DNA of 64,000 bases from Coraliomargarita sp965656715. GTDB taxonomy: Bacteria > Verrucomicrobiota > Verrucomicrobiia > Opitutales > Coraliomargaritaceae. The stretch lies in assembly GCA_965656715.1 (NCBI GenBank), contig CBFHLR010000015.1, positions 15,328 through 79,327 of the forward strand, read 5' to 3'. This document shows, piece after piece, positions 35,767-44,376 of the stretch. Below the pieces are notes generated by a model that had not been told where the DNA came from, did not search any database, and was given only the letters and a program-made list of their open reading frames with translations. The first letter of the stretch is position 1. The number at the start of each line of letters is the position of its first letter. Both the position numbers and the translations under genes were made by a program.

Positions 35767-36687
35767 TTAGATTCTAAGTTGATGGATCAGGTAAGCCGTA
35801 GGCGTCTCGAATTGGACGTTCGGGGCTCCCGGATACACCAGTTCACAGGGCACTCCTAGTTCCAGACTACGCTCCTGCAGGTTGACGCCGAAGTCGGCCG
35901 AATGCGTCGGATCTTTTTGCACCTCTCCCAGGGCGGGAGGCTTGTCGTAAAAGAGATAGGTCGGTGGATCTTTCGCATCCAACAGCGCATAGGGCGAATA
36001 TTCAGCAATCCATGGCAGGATGCGTTCGCGATCCGCCAAGAACTCGGCGAAATTCCGCTTCCTGAAGGCATGACCACCATACTTGCTATTCGGGATCCAC
36101 TCTCTCATCTGCTGCGGATCGAGGCTGGTCTGCGGTTTGGTTACAGCCGCACAAGTCAGACGCGTGGACTCGCGCGCAACTGGGTCGTCCGAGGCTGGGT
36201 CGGCCAGATCGTCATGGTAAGCCAGCCATAGACTGGAGCAGCCACCGGCAGAACCACCGGCCGCGCCAATGCGCGTTGTGTCGATGTTAAACTCAGCGGC
36301 TCGACTGCGAACAAACTGTAGTGCGCGAGCGGCATCGTGCAGCGGCACTTTCACGGGAGGCATCACATCTGGCTCAATATCGCCCATCAGACGGTAGTTG
36401 ATCGCCACCACCGAAATGCCTGCTTCCAACAGCGCCTCAGTATCAACAAACTTGTGGAGCCGTTCCTTGCTGCCGCCCTTCCAGCCACCACCATGGATGA
36501 CGAACACCAGCGGAGTCGGCGCATCAGACTCCGCCTTCCAGAAATCCATCACATGCTTTGGGTGTTCGCCATAGCGAATACCAACCTCAGTCGGCAGCGG
36601 AACGGACTCTTGATACGTTTGAGCGTAGCTGGCGACGGCAAAGAAACACACGGCCGCCCATGGGATCATCATTGTTTTTGTCATCAT
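35767..36687 (-). CDS. Alpha/beta-hydrolase carbohydrate esterase (BD-FAE-like)
   Basis: 306 residues from the ATG at 36685-36687, chosen because GAGGAAGGAA, a strong Shine-Dalgarno sequence, ends 3 nt upstream; the GTG at 36702 lies before it. Signal peptide MMIPWAAVCFFAVASYAQ. The oxyanion motif VIHGGGWKGG is near residue 65, the nucleophile in GAAGGSAGGCSS near 145, and a catalytic His in DPTHSADFG near 265. The family removes acetyl or feruloyl esters from polysaccharides. It starts 11 nt after the stop of the upstream sialate-esterase-like gene, so the two form an esterase pair. Confidence 0.82.
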   Translation of the reverse strand: MMTKTMMIPWAAVCFFAVASYAQTYQESVPLPTEVGIRYGEHPKHVMDFWKAESDAPTPLVFVIHGGGWKGGSKERLHKFVDTEALLEAGISVVAINYRLMGDIEPDVMPPVKVPLHDAARALQFVRSRAAEFNIDTTRIGAAGGSAGGCSSLWLAYHDDLADPASDDPVARESTRLTCAAVTKPQTSLDPQQMREWIPNSKYGGHAFRKRNFAEFLADRERILPWIAEYSPYALLDAKDPPTYLFYDKPPALGEVQKDPTHSADFGVNLQERSLELGVPCELVYPGAPNVQFETPTAYLIHQLRI

Positions 36688-36698
36688 TGATTCCTTCC

Positions 36699-38102
36699 TC
36701 ACAAGACCGGCTGCTCAAACGAAAGTGCCGGAAGTCCTGCTGCATTATACAGCGGACAAAGCGGATAATTCGCGTAGGCATAACGAAGCTGTTGGATGGC
36801 CTGTCCACCGACATCCAAGGTCACCGTATCCAAGCCGGAAATCTTTCCGCTTAAGGGCACCACCGATCCGTCCGCTAACACGCCTTCAAAGCCACCAAAC
36901 TCGCCCCGAAGCTTCAAGCCGCCCTCGCAGTGTGAAAAGGTGACGACCAGACTGGAGCCCTCTTTTCGGAGCGACGTAAACTGCGGCCCGCGGCAGACCA
37001 CATCTGTTTTGTCATAAGTCTGATTCAACGCACACAAGGCAAGTCGCCGGCCGACTTCCTGCTTATTCTTCGGGTGAATGTCGTCCCGTTCGCCGAGATC
37101 CATTGCCGTGACCATACCGGTGTTCGGGATCTGCAAAGTGGCTTCCTGAGCCAAGCGAAACTTCGCCCACTTGATTTTGGGGTGTTCCCAACCGGCCAGC
37201 TGCACATGATAAAACGGCATGTCCGAGTTGTTGAACTTTCGACGCATCATCTTCACGTAATCCGTATACCATTGAATGTAGGGCTTCGTGGCAGCGGCAT
37301 TAGCTTCGCCCTGATACCAAATCACCCCTCGGGCAGCAAAAGGAATCACCGGATGCACCATCGCATTATAACAATGCGACGAGATACAATTCAGCTTTGG
37401 GTTTTTCGCGCCCATTTGCTTCTTGTCATGTCCGTAAATCAGGCGATTGAACGCCGTATTTTCGACCGTCTCCTGATCCATAAAAGAGGACACCGGAGTC
37501 CCTCTGAAGGCAAGCTGCACCAGCCCAACCGGAGCGTTCAAATCCTCATGTAATTTGCGGCCGAAGAAATAACCAACCGCACTGAAACTCCCAACCGATT
37601 GGGGCGAACAGAGCTGCCAGCTGGCAGTCACATCGTCGAGCGGTTCCGGGCTCGCACTGGGAGGCACGCAGAAGAGTCGAATCTGCGGGAAGTCTGCCTG
37701 GCGGATCACCTGCGCCGCATCCTTCGATTCGGCAACACTCCACCACATATTCGATTGACCGGAACACAGCCACACCTCCCCGATAAGAATATCGATAATT
37801 GCAACTGCGGGGTCTCCATTGGATGACGTAATCGTCATCGCCTTTGGCTCAAAAGATGCAGGCAGTGCCTCCAAGTGCAGCTTCCATTTGCCATCCTTAC
37901 CGACAGCTGCGCTTGCGGTCTTCCCGGCAAACGCAACCCTGACCGTTGAGTCCGGTTCACCCCAGCCCCAAACCGGAATCGCTTGGTCTGCCTGCAAGAC
38001 CATATGGTCCGTGAAAACGGCAGGCATGCGCAGTTCCGCAAATGCACTCAGCGAACACAGCGCCAACAACAGGGAAATTAAAAATCTCTGTTTAAAAAAC
38101 AT
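36699..38102 (-). CDS. Sialate O-acetylesterase-like carbohydrate esterase (SGNH/SASA fold)
   Basis: 467 residues, signal peptide (FLISLLLALCSLSAFAE). An N-terminal beta-sandwich (FTDHMVLQADQAIPVWGWGEP) is followed by the catalytic block with GEVWLCSGQSNMWWSV near 115 (nucleophile Ser), GVIWYQGEANA near 260 and the Asp-His pair in DDIHPKNKQEVGRRLA near 345. It is typical of the 9-O-acetylesterase family, which in algal-degrading bacteria deacetylates many sugars besides sialic acid. The promoter is about 230 bp upstream, with a terminator-like module in between (38124-38190). Confidence 0.87.
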   Translation of the reverse strand: MFFKQRFLISLLLALCSLSAFAELRMPAVFTDHMVLQADQAIPVWGWGEPDSTVRVAFAGKTASAAVGKDGKWKLHLEALPASFEPKAMTITSSNGDPAVAIIDILIGEVWLCSGQSNMWWSVAESKDAAQVIRQADFPQIRLFCVPPSASPEPLDDVTASWQLCSPQSVGSFSAVGYFFGRKLHEDLNAPVGLVQLAFRGTPVSSFMDQETVENTAFNRLIYGHDKKQMGAKNPKLNCISSHCYNAMVHPVIPFAARGVIWYQGEANAAATKPYIQWYTDYVKMMRRKFNNSDMPFYHVQLAGWEHPKIKWAKFRLAQEATLQIPNTGMVTAMDLGERDDIHPKNKQEVGRRLALCALNQTYDKTDVVCRGPQFTSLRKEGSSLVVTFSHCEGGLKLRGEFGGFEGVLADGSVVPLSGKISGLDTVTLDVGGQAIQQLRYAYANYPLCPLYNAAGLPALSFEQPVL

Positions 38103-38123
38103 AATTCAGTAACACGAAGTTGA

Positions 38124-38190
38124 AAAAGCCTCTCACAGACTAGCCGTGAGAGGCTTCCCCATTTATTTATATTATCCCCTAATATAAAAT
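38124..38190 (-). terminator. Terminator-like tandem hairpin in the leader of the esterase operon
   Basis: Minus strand: an AT hairpin (TATATTA-GGGGA-TAATATA type) is followed by a 9-bp stem GCCTCTCAC/GTGAGAGGC and a T-run. It is the same module that follows the two PEP-CTERM genes (45153-45215, 60408-60475). Here it lies between promoter 38329-38374 and the gene it should serve, so it could act as an attenuator or be the relic of a deleted PEP-CTERM gene. Confidence 0.6.
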
Positions 38191-38328
38191 TGATCGAAGG
38201 CCGTTCCTGCGCGTTTGCGTCCAGATAACAGCACGCAAAAAGTGAGCGGTTCGTGATGGGGATATTTTTCAGAGTCAGGCATCTCATTTTTCCTCAGGAT
38301 ACATGGCCGAGGAATAGACAAGACAGGC
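38191..38328 (-). other. Leader with possible short reading frame
   Basis: Between the class B promoter and the hairpin module. Short minus-strand frames start near 38287 (ATGAGATGCC, preceded by GAGG): one of 70 codons and one of about 36. Neither resembles a known protein. A leader peptide or the remains of a deleted gene are both possible. Confidence 0.3.
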
Positions 38329-38374
38329 AGTATACCAAATCCAGAGAATCACACAACCCGCATAATCATGCGGG
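38329..38374 (-). promoter_or_regulatory. Class B operator-promoter (esterase operon)
   Basis: Palindrome CCCGCATAATCATGCGGG at 38357-38374 with perfect 7-bp arms (9 with flanks). On the minus strand it abuts -35 TTGTGT (38351-38356); 16-nt spacer; -10 TATACT (38329-38334). No gene is seen in 38375-38472. Confidence 0.8.
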
Positions 38375-38472
38375 TTGGCTCCCCCGAGTCAATTGCTCTC
38401 ACCTTGGACATGGTAGGTTTTCAGATCTTCCCTAAATAGAGATTCTCGGTCGCACGGGCGCGCTCCTCCAGC

Positions 38473-41400
38473 CTACTGTGCTTCGATTCGTAAGCGGAAA
38501 AATTGTTTGGGCTGAGTCTCGTCCTCCGCCTCAAAGGTGACGCGATCAAAATCTGACAAGCTTGGGTGCGTTTCGGACGAAATCTGTCTGGTGGGCAGTG
38601 TTTCCCAGTCGATCAGATCGGAACTTGTTTCAGGGATGTAATTGAGGCCGTGCGTATCGCCCTGACGGCGGTTGAAGGCAACCTCCAGTTTCTCAGTATC
38701 CATGTTAAACGCGAATTCATAGCCGAAGCCAGGCGCCTCCGCCGCGTCAGGGTCGCCGCCCAGAGCGTATTCGAAGAGGCGATTGAGTTCATCGCCGTCA
38801 TCGTCTGCCGTCCAGAGGACACTGGCATCCCCAAACTGATCCAAGTGCCAACGCGCAGCTGCATCGGCCGTGCCACCCGCGTAGGCGGCCACTTCGTCGG
38901 CGGTCAGGGCGACTGGGAAAATACGCACGTCATCGATCTCGCCGCGGAAGTTAAACTTACCTTGGAAGTTCGATCCCCCAATAACTGGGGGCTCGGCAGC
39001 AACGGTATTCAAGACCCGATTTGCCCTGGTAGGATCGGTCATCTCGACCGCTTCCAGCACGCCGTCGACATACAGTTTGCATTCGCCGATGGTCAAACTG
39101 CCGTTATCGTCAAAATCATCGCAAACCAGCGCGATATGGTGCCACTGATTATCAGCCAAGTTGGTGGTGCCGAGTAGAGTGGCCCCCCAGATATCGAAAG
39201 CGAGTTTTTGCACCGCACTCTCGGCTTCATTGTTGAGCTGTAGGATGATTCGTTGCCGCCCTAATTTAGTGCCGTAGGCAAAAATCCCCTGCCCTTCGCT
39301 CGGCACCTCGGCGGGCGTGCGTATCCAGCACATCAGGGTTCGAGGGCTTGAGCCCATCGGGAGATCCTGAAGGATATTCAGTATGACCTTATCATTGATG
39401 CCATCGAAGCTCAGCGCATTCCCGTATTTGCCTGACACATGCGCAGCCTCGACTAAGAAGCCAACCGTCGAGCCATGGGCGTCCGCAACGCTACTTCCTG
39501 TATCCTCATCGAGCGGTATCCAGACGTAGCCAGAGTTGTGCACCACTTCGATCCACCCCGTGACCAAATGTTCTCCATCGGTAATGGTGTAGCTGAAGCT
39601 GTCCCGGCTAGATAGGTTACCCTCCGGAGTATAGACAATCTCCCCGGCAACAATCTCTGCGCTGCCCCAGTTGGGCGATGCAACGGAGACGATACTCAGT
39701 GAAGACGGTTGCGCATCTGCATCGAAGTCATTCGCCAACACGTCGATACTAACCGACTGTCCTCTCAAGGCCGTGGCAGTGTCCGCGCCTGGGACAGGAA
39801 CCGGGTTCGGCGGCGAAAAGAGTGTCAGGTGCGCCTTGCGAAAGGCTCCGTCCGTGTCGGTGACCTTGACCACAACGACTTGCGAGTTGAAAAACGCGGT
39901 CGGGGTGCCACTGATGAGTCCCGAGGGCGAAAGGGTCAATCCATCCGGAAGCGCTGCGTCGGGATCGACCTCCCAGCTGTAGCTCCTACTGCCCGCTTCG
40001 GCCTGAAGTTGCAGGCTATAAAAAACACCCGGCTCGGTCAGGTGCGGCGTCGGCTCGATCACGTTCAAACGTGAGTCCGGAGTATAGCTACCGTCCTCTG
40101 ACAGATGGGCGACCTGCTTGATGAACTCCTGACCAACTTGATAGCCCACCAACGCCTGACCGGAAAGATCCGCAGGCGGAGCAAGCTCCGTCCCGAGTGC
40201 AGAGGTTAGCATTTGCGAGGCGAGCATGTAATACAGTGGGTCGCTCATGTGCGTTCCGTCAGTAGTCGCAATGAGTGTGGGCTCGAGCTCGTAGAAGCGT
40301 CCCAGCGCGGCGTGAAAGCCGACAAAGTTCCAGCCTAGATCGTAATATTTCCCAAGATAGTAATCCAGCCAGTTCGAAAAGGTCCGTAGGGGGTTACGGG
40401 TGGACTCAACAGTGTTTTGGGTTCCTGAACCATACTCAAAGGGTCGGTCATAGATTAACGGCAGCACATTTGCCTGACTAAAGGAGCGAACGGTGTCGGC
40501 AGAAATATCTGAGCGTCGGATATAGATGAATGCGGCTTCATCCTCAATAGACTCAAGGGCCGTCTGATTACCCGTAAGGTCATCTAGGCTCAGATCTTGC
40601 GAGCGACCTAGATTGGTTTTGCCTGCGTTGTAGGTTTCGGTGATGATGTCCTCGAGACGAGTGGATGTCCCATTTTCAGTGCTGGTTCCTGAGTAGATGT
40701 AGCGAACTCTGCCGTTAAAGGGCGCGCTCGAAATGTCGAGCGGACGATAGCGGATCACACCCTCATTGCCGACATCCGTGTTGTATTGCGTTTGCGCAAA
40801 CTCAGTAGCGTGGGTGCTATCCGCTAGGCTGGTGAGCGCTGCGGCTTCAGCGATGGGGTTACCACCGGAAGTCGGCACATAAGCGCTGGAAGCCGCAGTT
40901 TGACCGGTGATCTGACTATAGATCATACAAGCCACGAGATAACTCGTGCGGTCGTCATCGAGGGACGGAATCGAAAGCGTGTCTAGTGCTTCCATCGCAC
41001 CCACACCCGCCGGGATCAGATGGATACCACAACCATTGGCAACGCGGTAGGCATTTTCCTGAATGGCCGCCCTTTCGCTCGCATAAGGGCTCGCCCCCAT
41101 CAACAGAAGCGGTGTGCTGCCAGAGCGGAGAATTGCCTTGCTCATCTGGTAGCTGCCCTCGAAGGCCATCTCCGGAAAATCACGGCCGAAGCTTAGGTTG
41201 TCGAGAAGGATGACCTGACGATAGCCGGCAGTTACGGATGCGAGCGTAAGCGGTTTTAGGTCCGGGTGCACGTAGCTCTCCAGCAGCGAGCGCCCCGTCG
41301 AGGCTTCAAAGACGACATCAGCCGTTTCAAAGCCCGCAGTCTCTCCGAGAAGATCCCCGAGATAGACAGCAACCTGAGAGAGGTTGTAGGGAATGTAAGT

Positions 41401-41526
41401 CGATGTGTCTGCCGGAGCAAAGAGGAGGATGTCATCCTCGATCTCGTTCGTCTGAGCAAATGCGGTCATCAAGGGCGCGCACAACAACGCCACAGCTAAA
41501 ACAACTCTCTTTTCTAAAAACATCAT
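38473..41526 (-). CDS. Large exported multidomain protein: SGNH-like N-terminus, Ig/cadherin-like, LamG
   Basis: About 1017 residues from the double ATG near 41526 (a GTG at 41538 is possible). Signal peptide VLAVALLCAPLMTAFAQ. The first 480 residues show no firm family; TDGTHMSDPLYYMLASQM near 430 could be the Asp-x-x-His end of an SGNH hydrolase. Then come a putative Ig domain (LPDGLTLSPSGLISGTPTA), a cadherin-like repeat (VLANDFDADAQPSSLSIVS), a LamG/concanavalin-like domain (ALSFDGINDKVIL to FRGEIDDVRIFPVALTADE) and a C-terminal element (DDDGDELNRLFEYALGGDP) common in Verrucomicrobia secreted proteins. Probably binds and perhaps deesterifies polysaccharide at the cell surface. Confidence 0.7.
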   Translation of the reverse strand: MMFLEKRVVLAVALLCAPLMTAFAQTNEIEDDILLFAPADTSTYIPYNLSQVAVYLGDLLGETAGFETADVVFEASTGRSLLESYVHPDLKPLTLASVTAGYRQVILLDNLSFGRDFPEMAFEGSYQMSKAILRSGSTPLLLMGASPYASERAAIQENAYRVANGCGIHLIPAGVGAMEALDTLSIPSLDDDRTSYLVACMIYSQITGQTAASSAYVPTSGGNPIAEAAALTSLADSTHATEFAQTQYNTDVGNEGVIRYRPLDISSAPFNGRVRYIYSGTSTENGTSTRLEDIITETYNAGKTNLGRSQDLSLDDLTGNQTALESIEDEAAFIYIRRSDISADTVRSFSQANVLPLIYDRPFEYGSGTQNTVESTRNPLRTFSNWLDYYLGKYYDLGWNFVGFHAALGRFYELEPTLIATTDGTHMSDPLYYMLASQMLTSALGTELAPPADLSGQALVGYQVGQEFIKQVAHLSEDGSYTPDSRLNVIEPTPHLTEPGVFYSLQLQAEAGSRSYSWEVDPDAALPDGLTLSPSGLISGTPTAFFNSQVVVVKVTDTDGAFRKAHLTLFSPPNPVPVPGADTATALRGQSVSIDVLANDFDADAQPSSLSIVSVASPNWGSAEIVAGEIVYTPEGNLSSRDSFSYTITDGEHLVTGWIEVVHNSGYVWIPLDEDTGSSVADAHGSTVGFLVEAAHVSGKYGNALSFDGINDKVILNILQDLPMGSSPRTLMCWIRTPAEVPSEGQGIFAYGTKLGRQRIILQLNNEAESAVQKLAFDIWGATLLGTTNLADNQWHHIALVCDDFDDNGSLTIGECKLYVDGVLEAVEMTDPTRANRVLNTVAAEPPVIGGSNFQGKFNFRGEIDDVRIFPVALTADEVAAYAGGTADAAARWHLDQFGDASVLWTADDDGDELNRLFEYALGGDPDAAEAPGFGYEFAFNMDTEKLEVAFNRRQGDTHGLNYIPETSSDLIDWETLPTRQISSETHPSLSDFDRVTFEAEDETQPKQFFRLRIEAQ

Positions 41527-41617
41527 CGATCTTGGCACACTCTTTAGGGGTTGAATGCGGAGTCAGCGTTATATTGCTGTTAGCAACATGCTGCGCAGAA
41601 TGAAAAATCAATTTACA

Positions 41618-41663
41618 ACTATACCCGATCTTAATGAATCCCACAACCTACTGAAATCAGTAG
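41618..41663 (-). promoter_or_regulatory. Class A operator-promoter for the multidomain protein
   Basis: Minus strand: perfect palindrome at 41648-41663, -35 TTGTGG (41641-41646), 17-nt spacer, -10 TATAGT (41618-41623). Confidence 0.85.
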
Positions 41664-41839
41664 GATTGATATCAGCCTGTGACATTTTCTGACCGCATAA
41701 GAAACAGCTCTGAGACGTATTTTAAACGGCCCGCTTAGGCTCGAGTTCGCTGAGGGCGCGGAGAAATGACAAAGTATCGGACTGAATCCTCCTCGAACTC
41801 TCTACGCACTCTGCGAGCTCCGCGGTTAAACCTTGCATC

Positions 41840-41930
41840 ATACCATTTCGAGTAAAGTTTGGCCTTTATCAGCACCACCCGGTCTCGCTTCGCGAGCCAC
41901 CCCTCCTCGCCAAGGAGGGGAGCTACCCCA
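41840..41930. repeat. Intergenic repeat shared with 63564 and partly 8008
   Basis: Begins ATACCATTTCGAGTAAAGTT and runs through GGCCTTTATCAGCACCACCC; about 45 bp are closely matched at 63564-63608. It is followed here by a CTCCTC...GAGGAG-type hairpin. The rest of the gene-free stretch 41664-42172 holds further G/A-rich inverted segments but no gene. Confidence 0.5.
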
Positions 41931-42172
41931 GACATCTCACAGGTTTAGAAGCGCGGCTGGAAAAGTGTGTCTAGGGCTGCACGAAGGTGGTGAGATTTTC
42001 GTGCTGGAGAAACTCCTCCCCCATGGCGCGGCGTAGCCTTCAGGAGAAGACGGCTGCGAAGGAGTTCACCCCACTTAGCGGAATGGGAGAGGTATTCCAG
42101 GCCAGACCTTTATTGTATTTGAATAACTGAGCGGTTACTTCAAAACGCTCACCCGCTCCATCCGCAGGCAAC

Positions 42173-42252
42173 AAAAAGCCCCTCACAGACCAGCTGCGAG
42201 AGGCTTTCCCCGATATATTATATTATCTCCTAATATAAAAAACAATCGGCGG
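42173..42252 (-). terminator. Orphan copy of the PEP-CTERM 3' module
   Basis: Minus strand: the AT hairpin and the GCCTCTCGCAG-CTGGT-CTGTGAGGGGC hairpin with T-run are nearly identical to 45153-45215. Upstream, GGCCGCCGAT aligns with the last codons of the PEP-CTERM genes but the stop is changed and no protein precedes it. Likely the end of a deleted gene. Confidence 0.6.
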
Positions 42253-42283
42253 CCCTTAGACAGGCGCAGGTCTAGCGGGGCCA

Positions 42284-42315
42284 AATGGAACGCAGTCTGA
42301 AGCACCGCGCACCGT
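42284..42315. repeat. Short copy of the GCTTCAGCCCGC-type repeat
   Basis: AATGGAACGCAGTCTGAAGC and ACCGCGCACCGT match 49754-49786 with 2-3 differences and, inverted, the core of the longer repeats at 45031 and 46401. Confidence 0.5.
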
Positions 42316-42373
42316 TGACATCAATCACAACCACACCCCGCTGGTTTAGCGCCTCTCGAATACTCTGCGCAAG

Positions 42374-42389
42374 CTACTGAAATCAGTAG
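42374..42389. promoter_or_regulatory. Class A palindrome upstream of the two-component system
   Basis: Perfect CTACTGAAATCAGTAG, 47 bp before the kinase ATG. On the minus strand a weak -35 (TTGCGC, 42367-42372) and no good -10 follow; on the plus strand no clear promoter is seen. It may be an autoregulatory site or the relic of a promoter for a deleted leftward gene. Confidence 0.65.
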
Positions 42390-42435
42390 GGCTGCGAGGC
42401 TTTCCATTCGCGTTTTTTTGTGTTTTTGTAAGGGG

Positions 42436-44370
42436 ATGAAACTCGTTTGCATGGTCGTCATCTGCGCATGGCTCTTGGGCTGCACCCCGGAGCAGGATCG
42501 GCTGGAGGCCGAGCGCAAGGCGACCGAGGCTCAACTGGAACAACTGCCGCACCTCAAAATCGACACCCTGATCCCGACTCAGGGCTACAGTTCCGCATTC
42601 TTTATAACGGAAGACGAGGGCGATCAGCTCACCATTACTTTTCCCGAGCCGAAACCGATTGATAGCGTGGTGCTGGTGCCAGTCTCTTCCCTCAACAACA
42701 AGAACAAGTATCGCCCCATCGGGTTTCCGCTGCATTTCAAAGTCGAAGCGCAAACGATCGAGGGCAACACGGTCTGCATCGCAGACTACACCGAAACAGA
42801 GTTCCACTTGGAGGGGATTACGCCGGCGGTATTGACCACAAGCGACCCGACTCCCGTTAAAAGCCTCACTCTGACCGCCACCCGACTGGCACAGGCGCAA
42901 ATCCTGAATCCCAGCAAATATGTGTTCATGCTAAACGAACTGCTGGTTTTCTCGGGTGAAGAAAACATCGCGCTCAACGCCGAAGTCTCCGGCGAAAAAC
43001 CTTTTATCCAGGAAATGAAGTTCGCGCCCGAGTATCTGGTTGATGGCTATTCCTATTTCCCGGCATATGAACCGGCGCCTAACAATCCATTCCTGAACTT
43101 TCGCACCCACGCAGACGAAGTCCGCCTCGTCTTCGACCTCGGAGCCATCCAAAGCCTGAACGAAGCGCGCTTCTATCCCAACAATTACATGGTGGACCTT
43201 CCGCACATCCACTCCTCTGCGGTCGGGTTTCCGATGGAAATTGAGCTCAAGCTGTCCCCCGCCCCTTCGTTTGAAGCTACGGAGCCAATCATCATCGCAC
43301 AGTCAGACTATCCGGTCAACATGAGCAGCGCCCCACTCTCGCGCAAACTCAGTCCGATTTCAGGGCGATACGTGCAACTCACCCTCCGAAACGGCCGAAG
43401 GAATCCTTACAAAAAGGCACGGATCCTCTCACTTTCGGAAATTGAATTGTTGCAGAATGGCGAAAACCTGCTCCGCGGCCTACCCTTTCGAACCGAAGAA
43501 CCATTGATTCTGGGGCAACCTGTCACGATCTCGCCCACCATTCTGACCGATGGAAATTCCATTGTTGGAAAAATCATCCCTCAAAAGCAGTGGTTCCTAC
43601 AGTTGGCACATCGTGCGGAACTCGAACAGCAACATGCCAAGCTGCTCCTACAACTGGAACAGGGCTATACCCGGCAAAAATCACTGGTTCGCAACCTGCT
43701 GGTGGGCATCCCCTTTCTCCTACTGTGCTTCCTCTTCATTCTCCGCCGTAGCCGGTATCAACACCGCAAAAAGATCCAGGCGCTGCGCGAACGGATCGCC
43801 GACGACCTACACGACGAAACCGGCGCCACGCTCAGCAGCATCGCCAATTCCGCGCAACTGCTCGCCGAACTCTCCAACGGCAAGAACAGCGAAGATGAGG
43901 CTGAGCTGATCAACGACATTATTGAAAGTGCCGAACGCAGCGCCAAAGAGACCCGCGCGCTCATCCTGTTTCTGGAGAAAAACTCCAGCCAGGGCGACTT
44001 GATCGAACGCTTCCGCAACACCGCACGACAAATGCTCTCAGGCTTAGAGGTGACCCTGGACTTACAGGCGGAAAAGCAATTCAACCAACTGCCCCCAATT
44101 CAGAAGTGGGATCTGTTACTCTTCTTCAAAGAGGTGCTCAACAACATCATCAAACACGCCGACGCCGACACCGTCGAAATTTGCACCCGCAAAAAAGGAA
44201 GCGCGCTTCAGCTTGAAATTCACGACAACGGCAAAGGCCTGCCAGAGGACATCCGGCCGACCCACCTGATGAAACGTGGCAAGAAACTGAACGCCAAAAT
44301 TGAAGTGCGCGCCCCCGAGAACGGAGGCACGACCGTCACTTGTCTCTTACCCCCTGCTAGAAATGGATAA
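42436..44370 (+). CDS. Sensor histidine kinase, NarX/DesK-like, with extracytoplasmic beta-sandwich sensor
   Basis: 644 residues from the ATG at 42436 (TTG at 42418 is an alternative). The start ICAWLLGCTPEQ is a lipobox-type signal, unusual for a kinase. Residues 40-360 contain two discoidin/galactose-binding-like segments (LTITFPEPKPIDSVVLVPV; VRLVFDLGAIQSLNEARFYP; RYVQLTLRNG), suggesting glycan sensing. A coiled region, one membrane helix (LLVGIPFLLLCFLFIL near 425), the HisKA_3 box RIADDLHDETGATLSSI (phospho-His near 458) and an HATPase domain (NNIIKHADAD, IHDNGKGLPED, GGTTVTC) follow. The response regulator gene starts 6 nt downstream. Confidence 0.9.
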   Translation: MKLVCMVVICAWLLGCTPEQDRLEAERKATEAQLEQLPHLKIDTLIPTQGYSSAFFITEDEGDQLTITFPEPKPIDSVVLVPVSSLNNKNKYRPIGFPLHFKVEAQTIEGNTVCIADYTETEFHLEGITPAVLTTSDPTPVKSLTLTATRLAQAQILNPSKYVFMLNELLVFSGEENIALNAEVSGEKPFIQEMKFAPEYLVDGYSYFPAYEPAPNNPFLNFRTHADEVRLVFDLGAIQSLNEARFYPNNYMVDLPHIHSSAVGFPMEIELKLSPAPSFEATEPIIIAQSDYPVNMSSAPLSRKLSPISGRYVQLTLRNGRRNPYKKARILSLSEIELLQNGENLLRGLPFRTEEPLILGQPVTISPTILTDGNSIVGKIIPQKQWFLQLAHRAELEQQHAKLLLQLEQGYTRQKSLVRNLLVGIPFLLLCFLFILRRSRYQHRKKIQALRERIADDLHDETGATLSSIANSAQLLAELSNGKNSEDEAELINDIIESAERSAKETRALILFLEKNSSQGDLIERFRNTARQMLSGLEVTLDLQAEKQFNQLPPIQKWDLLLFFKEVLNNIIKHADADTVEICTRKKGSALQLEIHDNGKGLPEDIRPTHLMKRGKKLNAKIEVRAPENGGTTVTCLLPPARNG

Positions 44371-44376
44371 AACTTT

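Noticed and set aside
41735..41935. Short frame sharing IKAK-YS-WY with the start of the frame at 63602
   Set aside because: The similarity comes from a shared intergenic repeat, not from a protein; the true start of the DUF4861-like gene is 63539.
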